Assembly (NCBI GenBank): GCA_028682845.1
Contig: JAJRAT010000101.1
Coordinates: 1 to 5,388, forward strand
From: Methanothrix sp.
Lineage (GTDB): Archaea > Halobacteriota > Methanosarcinia > Methanotrichales > Methanotrichaceae
Reading direction: 5' to 3'
DNA length: 5,388 nt
The notes under the pieces were generated by a model. That model saw nothing but the letters and a program-made list of their open reading frames with translations. It was not told the DNA's origin and did no database searches. A program made the translations under genes and the position numbers. Of this stretch, positions 1-4,889 are shown in pieces; position 1 is the stretch's first letter; every line of letters begins with the position of its first letter.

Positions 1-844
1 CAATCCTCTTCATGATCTTCTCCGTCAGCTCCTCGTCCAGCCAGGGGTGGGGTGAGAATCCGCCCATGCCGCCTGTGTTGGGATTGTTGTCGAGGCACGG
101 ATTTTTGGAGAGCTTGTTGAAGAGCCGGACGGCCACGCCCTCGTCTGCGGCAAAGGCCTGCTTGTAGTCCAGGGCCGACTGCAGCGGCAGGACCGTCTCG
201 CCGTCGCTCAGGGCGAAGAACATCAACTCGCGCCCTTCCAGTTTCTCCTCGATCTCGATCCGCTTTCCCGCCGCCCCAAAGAGCCTGGGCTCGACCATGA
301 TGCGGTCAATGGTGGACAGTGCCTCATCCGGCGAGCCGCAGACCACGGAACCTTTTCCGGCGGCCAGGCCGTCCGCCTTGATCACCAATCCCTTCCCGGG
401 GTTCTCGGTGCAGTACTGGCGCGCATACTCGCGGGCCCCGGCAGGATCTTCGAAGTTCCGGCAGGGCGGCACGGGAACCCTCAGGCTCTTGAGCAGGTCT
501 TTGGTGTAGCATTTGCTGCCCTCCAGGATCGCGGCTTCCCTCTTCGGGCCGAGGATGCGCTGCCCCTCCTCCGAGAAGACGTTGACCATGCCGTCGGACA
601 GATAGCCCTCCGGACCCACGAAGGTCAGGTCGATCTTTTCCCGCTTTACAAAATTTAGCAGTTCGGGGATGGACTTCAGCGGCTTGCCGTTCTCTGCAGC
701 GATGCGGCATTTGTCCATCATCTCGCTGCCTGCGTTGCCGGGAGCGACGAAAACGGACAATACGCTCTCGCTCCGGGCAAAGGCATGAGCTATGGCATTT
801 CCTCTGCCTCCCGAATCTACCACCAGTACTCTCTTGCCGGACAT
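1..844 (-). CDS. purD: Phosphoribosylamine-glycine ligase (GAR synthetase), 3' end cut by the window edge
   Basis: This cytosolic ATP-grasp enzyme joins 5-phosphoribosylamine and glycine using ATP, the second step of de novo purine synthesis. An uninterrupted frame of 281 codons starts at ATG 844 and is still open at base 2; the family is about 430 residues, so roughly 150 C-terminal residues are missing. Visible landmarks are a glycine-rich N-terminal strand-loop (VLVVDSGGRGNA, 6-17), VAPGNAG (33-39), the DLTFVGPE segment (72-79), LEGSK (107-111), the ATP-binding IKADGLAAGKG (155-165), IEEKLEGRE (198-206) and PNTGGMG (255-261). An AAGGG Shine-Dalgarno lies six bases before the ATG (851-855, minus strand). 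Two oddities are visible. The usual GGREHA is GGRGNA here, and about 18 extra residues lie between DYK (226-228) and PNTGGMG compared with E. coli PurD as I remember it. The identification is firm, and divergence from glnA suggests separate transcription. Confidence 0.95.
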   Translation of the reverse strand, partial: MSGKRVLVVDSGGRGNAIAHAFARSESVLSVFVAPGNAGSEMMDKCRIAAENGKPLKSIPELLNFVKREKIDLTFVGPEGYLSDGMVNVFSEEGQRILGPKREAAILEGSKCYTKDLLKSLRVPVPPCRNFEDPAGAREYARQYCTENPGKGLVIKADGLAAGKGSVVCGSPDEALSTIDRIMVEPRLFGAAGKRIEIEEKLEGRELMFFALSDGETVLPLQSALDYKQAFAADEGVAVRLFNKLSKNPCLDNNPNTGGMGGFSPHPWLDEELTEKIMKRI

Positions 845-870
845 TAAATTCCCTTAAAGACAACAGCCCT

Positions 871-884
871 ACATAAGCATATTT
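871..884 (-). promoter_or_regulatory. purD: Candidate TATA region for purD
   Basis: On the minus strand this reads AAATATGCTTATGT and ends about 27 bases before the purD ATG. A start site about 25 bases downstream would fall near 850-858 and give a very short leader around the AAGGG ribosome site. It was chosen only by position and AT content, so another site in the divergent spacer is possible. Confidence 0.35.
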
Positions 885-953
885 CCGCAAGGCGGGCGAA
901 ATTCGTCCTCGCAGATTCTGCCGCTTGCCGGAGCTTGCATTCCGATAGGTTAG

Positions 954-963
954 TTATATAAAA
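954..963 (+). promoter_or_regulatory. glnA: Candidate glnA TATA box
   Basis: TTATATAAAA is the best TATA match in the purD-glnA spacer. Archaeal start sites usually lie about 25 bases downstream, which predicts initiation near 983-988 and a leader of about 125 nt before ATG 1111. Two near-identical 10-mers (TTCATAAAAC and TTCATAATCA, 981-1000) sit at the predicted start and could be regulatory. I did not find a convincing NrpR-type GGAA-N6-TTCC or GGTA-N6-TACC operator. A weaker CTATAG at 1036-1041 could serve a shorter leader. Confidence 0.55.
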
Positions 964-1093
964 CTCTAGGTCGAGGCTTGTTCATAAAACTTCATAATCA
1001 CTCGCTCCGACGGACCGGACGTGCGCATTTTGTGCCTATAGATCACGATTCCATGTTGGTCCAAGGAAAGTTGTAGTGCTAGAGAATTAGTGC

Positions 1094-1099
1094 AGGAGA
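1094..1099 (+). promoter_or_regulatory. glnA: Shine-Dalgarno that fixes the glnA start
   Basis: AGGAGA lies 11 bases before ATG 1111. The longer in-frame GTG start at 1090 would place this motif inside the coding region and has no ribosome site of its own. The ATGs at 1100 and 1103 are out of frame. The motif therefore favours 1111 as the start. Confidence 0.75.
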
Positions 1100-1110
1100 A
1101 TGATGTATCA

Positions 1111-2436
1111 ATGTACTCCCAAGAGCAGATGCTGCAGACCATCCAGGAGAAGAACGTAGAGTTCCTCCGGCTTCAATTCACGGATATTTCAGGCATAGTC
1201 AAGAATGTGGCCATTCCCGCCAGCCAGATGGGAAAGGCCCTGAAGAGCGGCATATCCTTCGACGGCTCATCCATCGAGGGCTTTGCCCGGATTCAGGAGT
1301 CGGACATGGTCCTGCGCCCGGACCTCTCCACCTTCTGCATCCTGCCCTGGCGGAGCAAGGACGGCTCCAACGAGGCGCGGCTCATCTGCGATGTTCATTT
1401 GCCTAACGGCTCGCCCTTCGAGGGCGATCCGCGCCATGTGCTACGCCGCCAGTTGGCAGCCGCCAAGGAGATGGGCTACAAGATGAATGTGGGCCCGGAG
1501 CTGGAGTTCTTCCTATTCGAGAAGCAGAACGGAGGCTCGGCCACCACGCCCCACGACTTCGGTGGCTACTTCGATCTGGGTCCGGTGGATCTGGCGGAGG
1601 ATGTGCGTCGCGAGATCGTCCGCGCCCTGACTCAGATGGACTTCACCATCGAGGCATCGCACCACGAGGTAGCGCGCGGCCAGCATGAGATCGACTTCGT
1701 TTATGACGACGCGCTCAAGAACGCCGACAAGGTTGTCACCTTCAAGTACGTCACCAAGACCATCGCCATGCGCGAGGGCCTGCGCGCCACGTTTATGCCC
1801 AAGCCTATCTACGGCGCGGCAGGAACGGGCATGCACGCCAACATCTCCCTCTTCCGGGGCGAAGAGAATGCCTTTTACGATCCCGGCGGGGCCAACAACA
1901 TCAGCGACCTGGCCCGGTTCTTCGTGGGCGGCCTGATCGAGCACGCCTGCGCCATAACCGCCATCGCCAATCCGCTCATCAACTCCTACAAGCGGCTGGT
2001 CTCGGGCTTCGAGGCTCCTGTTTACATCACCTGGTCCGGGCCGAACCGCTCCTCGCTGATTCGCATTCCTGCGGGCCGCGGCCTATCCACGCGCCTGGAG
2101 TTCCGCTCGCCCGACCCCACCTGTAACCCCTACCTGACATTCGCCGTCATCCTGGCTGCAGGCCTGGACGGCATCAAGAGGGGCATCGATCCGGGAGAGG
2201 CAGTGGACCTCAATGTCTACCATCTCTCCCCTGCCGAGCGCAAGGCCATGGGAATTCGGACACTGCCTGCCAACCTGAAGGAGGCGCTGGACTACCTGGA
2301 GCAGGACAAGGTGATACGCGGGGCACTGGGCGAGCATGTCTTCGAGAACATCATGCGCCTGGGACTGTCCGAGTGGGAAGCGTACAATACTTTTGTCCAC
2401 TCGTGGGAAGTGGAGAGGTACATCAACATATTCTGA
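1111..2436 (+). CDS. glnA: Glutamine synthetase, type I (GSI-alpha class), complete
   Basis: This cytosolic enzyme, a dodecamer in its family, makes glutamine from glutamate, ammonia and ATP. The product is 441 residues, the usual GSI-alpha length. Motifs in order are FDGSSIEGFARIQESDM (50-66), the metal-ligand segment GPELEFF (128-134), HHEVARGQHEIDF (184-196), FMPKPIYGAAGTGMH (228-242), NPLINSYKRL (287-296), the flap segment GFEAP (299-303) with Glu301, NRSSLIRIP (312-320) and RLEFRSPDPTCNPYL (328-342). The sequence tracks Bacillus subtilis GlnA closely from end to end. Arg60 matches the Arg62 that gives feedback inhibition by glutamine in the alpha class. The C-terminal NVYHLSP keeps a tyrosine but lacks the NLYDLP context of adenylylated GSI-beta enzymes, so adenylylation control is unlikely. 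The catalytic loop reads AGTGMH where GSGMH is common, a mild change. An alternative GTG start at 1090 would add seven residues but is less likely. Confidence 0.97.
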   Translation: MYSQEQMLQTIQEKNVEFLRLQFTDISGIVKNVAIPASQMGKALKSGISFDGSSIEGFARIQESDMVLRPDLSTFCILPWRSKDGSNEARLICDVHLPNGSPFEGDPRHVLRRQLAAAKEMGYKMNVGPELEFFLFEKQNGGSATTPHDFGGYFDLGPVDLAEDVRREIVRALTQMDFTIEASHHEVARGQHEIDFVYDDALKNADKVVTFKYVTKTIAMREGLRATFMPKPIYGAAGTGMHANISLFRGEENAFYDPGGANNISDLARFFVGGLIEHACAITAIANPLINSYKRLVSGFEAPVYITWSGPNRSSLIRIPAGRGLSTRLEFRSPDPTCNPYLTFAVILAAGLDGIKRGIDPGEAVDLNVYHLSPAERKAMGIRTLPANLKEALDYLEQDKVIRGALGEHVFENIMRLGLSEWEAYNTFVHSWEVERYINIF

Positions 2437-2463
2437 GGCGGTCATTAATCTCTTCGCCGCTCA

Positions 2464-2489
2464 TTTTTCCTATTTTTTTCGTGTCTTTT
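2464..2489 (+). terminator. T-rich terminator after glnA
   Basis: Three T-runs (2464-2468, 2472-2479 and 2486-2489) begin 28 bases after the glnA stop. T-rich tracts without a required hairpin are the standard archaeal termination signal. The rest of the spacer to 2577 shows no supported gene. Confidence 0.65.
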
Positions 2490-2577
2490 CGGATTCTATT
2501 CTTCTGTGGACTTCCATGTTGGCTGGTTTTTCTCTTGCCGCCTGCCACATTATAAAGAATGGGCGCTTTGGTCATCC

Positions 2578-2593
2578 CGAAATGTATTTATAC
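2578..2593 (+). promoter_or_regulatory. BRE/TATA promoter of the tRNA-Lys/tRNA-Trp unit
   Basis: A purine-rich BRE-like CGAAA at 2578-2582 precedes TATTTATAC (2585-2593). The TATA core TTTATA (2587-2592) is 24-29 bases before tRNA-Lys nucleotide 1, so transcription should begin at or just before the tRNA. A second TATA-like TATAAAG at 2551-2557 lies farther away and fits less well. Confidence 0.75.
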
Positions 2594-2615
2594 AGCATCA
2601 ACGTTGGGAGTGTCC

Positions 2616-2689
2616 GGGCCGGTAGCTTAGTCAGGTAGAGCGAAAGGCTCTTAACCTTTAGGTCGGGGGTTCAAATCCCTCCCGGCCCG
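2616..2689 (+). tRNA. tRNA-Lys (anticodon CTT)
   Basis: The full cloverleaf can be traced. The acceptor GGGCCGG (2616-2622) pairs perfectly with CCGGCCC (2682-2688). The D-arm is GCTT/GAGC (2625-2628 with 2638-2641). The anticodon stem AAAGG/CCTTT (2643-2647 with 2655-2659) closes the loop CTCTTAA, with U33 and anticodon CTT at 2650-2652. The T-arm GGGGG/CCCTC (2665-2669 with 2677-2681) holds the loop TTCAAAT. The discriminator is G2689. CCA is not encoded and must be added afterwards. The 74-nt gene has no intron, decodes AAG, and lies 10 nt before tRNA-Trp, so the two are probably co-transcribed. Confidence 0.95.
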
Positions 2690-2699
2690 CTTTAAGAAC

Positions 2700-2906
2700 G
2701 GGGCTGTGGCCCAGCCAGGTAGGGCGACGGGCTCCAGCGGTATAATTTAATGATGAGCAACGGGTCTACTGAGGTCTCTCGACGGGGAGGCTGTTGATGA
2801 TCCGTTGGAGCACTGAAATGGGTTGTTCTCAGCCACCGTTTCTTCGGCTGAACACTTCGGTATCGGAGAGACCCGTCGATCGTGAGTTCGAATCTCACCA
2901 GCCCCA
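2700..2906 (+). tRNA. tRNA-Trp (anticodon CCA) with a 133-nt BHB intron
   Basis: The exons are 2700-2737 and 2871-2906, giving a 74-nt mature tRNA. The acceptor GGGGCTG/CAGCCCC (2700-2706 with 2899-2905) is perfect and the discriminator is A2906. The D-arm is GCCC/GGGC (2709-2712 with 2722-2725). The T-arm GTGAG/CTCAC (2882-2886 with 2894-2898) holds TTCGAAT. The anticodon stem ACGGG/CCCGT (2727-2731 with 2872-2876) closes the mature loop CTCCAGA, with anticodon CCA at 2734-2736. The intron follows position 37, the classic site. The splice motif is a canonical bulge-helix-bulge: CTCC (2732-2735) pairs with GGAG (2865-2868), flanked by 3-nt bulges AGC (2736-2738) and AGA (2869-2871), then GGTA/TATC (2739-2742 with 2861-2864). 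Cleavage after 2737 and after 2870 follows the archaeal splicing endonuclease rule. CCA is not encoded. Confidence 0.96.
2738..2870 (+). ncRNA. tRNA-Trp intron containing a box C/D 2'-O-methylation guide RNA
   Basis: All four boxes are present: C ATGATGA (2750-2756), D' CTGA (2769-2772), C' TTGATGA (2794-2800) and D CTGA (2813-2816). Both guide segments are exactly 12 nt. The D guide (2802-2811) pairs with 2731-2740 of the precursor over 10 bp with one G-U, and the fifth base from box D (G2808) faces C34. The D' guide (2760-2767) pairs with 2869-2876 over 8 bp, and the fifth base from D' (G2764) faces C39. By the N+5 rule fibrillarin would methylate C34 and C39. This matches the known archaeal tRNA-Trp intron guide, which makes Cm34 and Um39 in Haloferax. 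Partners in the family are L7Ae, Nop5 and fibrillarin. The D'-C' spacer folds into a hairpin (2774-2791), and a second hairpin (2825-2853) lies after box D. Confidence 0.93.
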
Positions 2907-2908
2907 CA

Positions 2909-2913
2909 TTTTT
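2909..2913 (+). terminator. T-run after tRNA-Trp
   Basis: TTTTT follows the tRNA-Trp discriminator by two bases, the usual place for termination of an archaeal tRNA transcript. It is short, so some readthrough toward the next gene is possible. Confidence 0.5.
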
Positions 2914-2937
2914 CTCCACGGTGCCTATCTCCACAGC

Positions 2938-2946
2938 TTTTAAATA
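2938..2946 (+). promoter_or_regulatory. Candidate TATA box for the 105-codon gene
   Basis: TTTTAAATA is centred about 39 bases before ATG 2981. A start site near 2967 would give a leader of about 15 nt containing GGGTG (2968-2972), a weak Shine-Dalgarno eight bases before the ATG. It implies transcription independent of the tRNA unit. Confidence 0.5.
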
Positions 2947-2980
2947 GACTGCAAGCGATCTTCTGCCGGGTGCCGAAAGA

Positions 2981-3298
2981 ATGTACAGCGATATTCTCAC
3001 TTTATGCTGGTCTATCAAAGAGGTCAACAAGAACCTCGCTGATAGGAAGCCTACCACTGACTACTCGATAACTTATCTCAAGAATGCCTGCTCCAAGCTG
3101 GCGGGCCTGGTTCGCGAGGCGGGCAAATCCAAGCCCGGAGCGGTCATTGAGGTTGTCGATAAATCCGGTCAGAAAAAGAGCATTGCCCTGAATGATGTGG
3201 CGGAGATGCTCTACGATGCCAGAAAGATCATGGAGCTGAACCTGATCGACAACATCAGCCGATGGGCCAAATCCGGCGCGTCCTCCGGGGGAAAATAG
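2981..3298 (+). CDS. Small uncharacterised protein (105 aa)
   Basis: I do not recognise this family. The product is soluble and charged, with no signal peptide or membrane segment. It looks helical at the N-terminus (1-50, rich in Lys, Leu and Ala). A probable strand-turn-strand follows (AVIEVVDKSGQKKSIAL, 54-70), then an acidic and basic helix (71-98, VAEMLYDARKIMEL), and a flexible tail SGASSGGK. One cysteine pair (residues 9 and 37) is too sparse for an obvious metal site. The amphipathic pattern and small size would suit a DNA-, RNA- or protein-binding partner, but nothing proves that. Reality as a gene is supported by its own TATA box, codon-like GC distribution and a sensible protein composition; the overlapping minus-strand frames are Arg/Pro-rich or span RNA genes. 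It sits between the tRNA unit and nfo with no overlap. Confidence 0.75.
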   Translation: MYSDILTLCWSIKEVNKNLADRKPTTDYSITYLKNACSKLAGLVREAGKSKPGAVIEVVDKSGQKKSIALNDVAEMLYDARKIMELNLIDNISRWAKSGASSGGK

Positions 3299-3312
3299 AC
3301 AATCGCATCGCT

Positions 3313-3381
3313 GCTGAAAATCAGCCATAATATGTAGCTGTAAAAAGTATCCACAAACCTTTTTTCTTGCTTCTAATTTTA
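3313..3381 (+). terminator. Probable terminator after the 105-codon gene
   Basis: A small perfect hairpin, GCTGA-AAA-TCAGC (3313-3325), is followed farther down by a run of six T (3360-3365) and a second T-rich patch ending in TTTT (3378-3381). The T-runs are the more likely archaeal signal. The hairpin is too far from them to form one bacterial-style terminator. Confidence 0.45.
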
Positions 3382-3414
3382 AAATCGCGTGCCTCAGAAC
3401 TCATAGGGCTCATC

Positions 3415-3483
3415 ATGAAACTCAGAGCAATTTTATCATCATCGGCTCCGCACCAATTTCTCTGTTGGTTATCGATTATCTAA
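3415..3483 (+). CDS. Doubtful 22-aa micro-ORF
   Basis: ATG 3415 opens 22 codons ending at TAA 3481. The peptide starts MKLRAILSSS and ends FLCWLSII, with a basic start and a mostly apolar end. AGGG lies a few bases upstream (3405-3408), and a TATA-like TTTTAAAATC (3377-3386) is at a promoter-like distance. A leader peptide, a gene remnant or chance are all possible. Chance is quite likely at this length. Confidence 0.15.
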   Translation: MKLRAILSSSAPHQFLCWLSII

Positions 3484-3534
3484 TTTCTCTTCCGGGCTTG
3501 TCTCTCTAATAGGTCCTGATCAAAACCGATCACC

Positions 3535-3576
3535 AAGGTAGTTGCCAAGGCAGTTGCCAAGACTTTTGCCAAGACC
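3535..3576. repeat. 12-nt tandem repeat, 3.5 copies
   Basis: The units are AAGGTAGTTGCC (3535-3546), AAGGCAGTTGCC (3547-3558), AAGACTTTTGCC (3559-3570) and a half copy AAGACC (3571-3576). The first two differ by one base, and the third differs more. The 12-base period is a multiple of three, so one frame reads KVVA-KAVA-KTFA-KT before a stop. That frame has no start of its own, because TGA occurs at 3517. Confidence 0.85.
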
Positions 3577-3650
3577 TAAATCACCAAAACCTGTCATCAA
3601 AATCTGTCTTGGGGCTAAGGTTGATTTGGATGTGCCGCTTTTTAGCTCTC

Positions 3651-4499
3651 ATGGTGCGAATGGGTGTGCACGTCTCCATTGCCGGGGGCATGGAGAAATC
3701 GGTTGCCAGGGCGAAGGAAAAGGGCTGCGACGTATTTCAAATATTTTCCTCCAATCCGCGGGGCTGGAAGACCAGGCCGCTATCCGAGGAGGACGCGCAT
3801 AACTTCTCGGCACAATTCAAAAGCTCCGGCCTCGACCTGGCCGTGGACCACATGCCCTACCTGCCCAATCTCGCTTCTCCCAAGGAGGATGTCTATGCCA
3901 AGTCGGTGGATGCCCTCGCGACGGAGCTTGTCAGATGCAAGATGCTCGGCATTCCGTTTCTCGTCACTCACCTGGGAAGCCATCTCGGCTCCGGTTGGGA
4001 AGCGGGCCTGCAGAGGATTGTGGGCGCAGTGGATGAGGCATTTTCCAGAGCCGATAACGATGTGATCCTTCTTTTGGAGAACACGGCCAAAACGAAGAAC
4101 AGCATGGGCGGTTCATTCCAGGAGATCGCGGCCATCATCGATTCCCTGAAAGCCGGACAGTCGCGTCTTGGCGTGTGCCTGGATACCTGTCACCTCTTCG
4201 CCGCAGGCTATGAGCTGCGGACGCCGGAAGGGCTCGCACAAACGCTTGACCAATTCACGGGCAGCATTAGCATCGAGAAACTGATGCTTATTCACCTCAA
4301 CGACTGCCGCGGGGAGCTGGGCTCGCACCTGGACCGGCATGAGCATATCGGCCTTGGCAGGATCGGCGAGCAGGGATTCAAAACAATTCTGGGGCACAAA
4401 GCCATTCGCAGCCTGCCCATGATATTGGAGACTCCGGTCGATTCCCGGCGCGATGATCTGGGCAACCTGATGGTGGCAAAAGAGCTTGCTTTTGGCTAA
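3651..4499 (+). CDS. nfo: Endonuclease IV (AP endonuclease), complete
   Basis: This zinc-dependent TIM-barrel enzyme cuts DNA 5' of abasic sites in base excision repair. The 282-residue length matches the family. All nine residues aligned with the E. coli metal ligands are present: His67 (HMPYLPNLASP), His107 (THLGSHL), Glu143 (LENTA), Asp178 and His181 (GVCLDTCHLFAAGY), His215 (HLNDCRG), Asp228 and His230 (LDRHEHIGLG) and Glu260 (ILETP). The N-terminus MGVHVSIAGG is typical for the family. The start is uncertain: ATG 3651 and ATG 3660 both precede GVHVS without a ribosome site. ATG 3630 has AAGG nine bases upstream but would add an apolar extension, and an upstream TTG at 3609 is unlikely. 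The gene appears monocistronic, and its TAA overlaps the stop of the convergent receiver gene. An active repair enzyme is expected. Confidence 0.95.
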   Translation: MVRMGVHVSIAGGMEKSVARAKEKGCDVFQIFSSNPRGWKTRPLSEEDAHNFSAQFKSSGLDLAVDHMPYLPNLASPKEDVYAKSVDALATELVRCKMLGIPFLVTHLGSHLGSGWEAGLQRIVGAVDEAFSRADNDVILLLENTAKTKNSMGGSFQEIAAIIDSLKAGQSRLGVCLDTCHLFAAGYELRTPEGLAQTLDQFTGSISIEKLMLIHLNDCRGELGSHLDRHEHIGLGRIGEQGFKTILGHKAIRSLPMILETPVDSRRDDLGNLMVAKELAFG

Positions 4500-4885
4500 A
4501 ACAGCCTCTCGATGACCTGCATCAGGGCGCTGTTGGAGATGGGCTTGACCAGATAGCTTCCGGCACCGAGGTCGTAGCTCTTCTGAATATCCTCATCTTC
4601 ATTGGACCCGGTGAGAATGACTACGGGAATCTTGGAAAAACGCGCATCTTTTTTTATCTGTTTAAGGAGATCCATGCCGCTGATATCCGGCAGATTGATG
4701 TCCAGCAATATGAGATTTGGATGGCTCTGATCCCTGTCGCATTTCTCCAAAGCCTGCAGGGCATCCTGCCCGTTGGCGGCCAGGACCAGATCCTTTTGCA
4801 GCTTATTGAACTTCAGGACATGCTCTGTGAAAGTGGCATCTTCGATGCTGTCTTCCACCAGCATAATCTTGATCTCTCTTCTCAT
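4496..4885 (-). CDS. Stand-alone response regulator receiver (CheY/Rcp1-like)
   Basis: The 129-residue product is one receiver domain with no output domain. The acidic pocket is Glu11-Asp12 (IMLVEDS), the phospho-acceptor is Asp62 (LILLDINLP), the switch residue is Thr92 (VVILTGS), and the conserved lysine is Lys114 in YLVKP. The pattern QKSYDLGAGSYLVKPIS resembles Rcp1-type regulators that act as phosphate relays or protein-binding switches. Its target cannot be read from the sequence, and no histidine kinase is in the window. I chose ATG 4885 because AGGTGA lies just before it; an in-frame ATG at 4909 would add eight residues (MARSSGEF) and has no ribosome site. The TAG stop shares bases with the nfo stop on the other strand. 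Confidence 0.93.
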   Translation of the reverse strand: MRREIKIMLVEDSIEDATFTEHVLKFNKLQKDLVLAANGQDALQALEKCDRDQSHPNLILLDINLPDISGMDLLKQIKKDARFSKIPVVILTGSNEDEDIQKSYDLGAGSYLVKPISNSALMQVIERLF

Positions 4886-4889
4886 AAAT

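Larger units (their letters stand above)
3299..3650. other. Spacer between the 105-codon gene and nfo
   Basis: This stretch of about 350 bases contains no gene I can support. It holds T-runs (3360-3381), a TATA-like TTTTAAAATC (3377-3386), a 22-codon reading frame (3415-3483), and a 12-nt tandem repeat (3535-3576). TTTTAAAATC could drive a long nfo leader, because no good TATA box lies close to nfo. Confidence 0.6.

Noticed and set aside
324..890. Minus-strand open frame of 188 codons over purD
   Set aside because: It is a shifted shadow of purD, rich in Arg and Gly with no family motifs. The true frame starts at 844 and shows clear PurD motifs.
1049..1068. TTCC-N12-GGAA inverted repeat before glnA as an NrpR operator
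   Set aside because: Orientation and spacing differ from GGAA-N6-TTCC, and the overlapping TTGGTCCAA has a different centre.
1513..1944. Minus-strand open frame of 143 codons inside glnA
   Set aside because: It is the antisense shadow of a GC-rich gene, with no ribosome site and no recognisable domain.
2083..2445. Minus-strand open frame over the end of glnA
   Set aside because: It is an antisense shadow. The plus-strand protein is conserved through its last residue.
2825..2856. H/ACA-like guide after box D (hairpin followed by ACA)
   Set aside because: The stem is too short, and there is no pseudouridylation pocket or kink-turn.
2692..3057. Minus-strand open frame of 121 codons over tRNA-Trp
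   Set aside because: It runs through a well-defined tRNA, its intron and the 5' end of the 105-codon gene, so it is chance.
3002..3328. Minus-strand open frame opposite the 105-codon gene
   Set aside because: Its length is similar to the sense gene, but it has no TATA box or ribosome site and a less protein-like composition. The sense strand is preferred.
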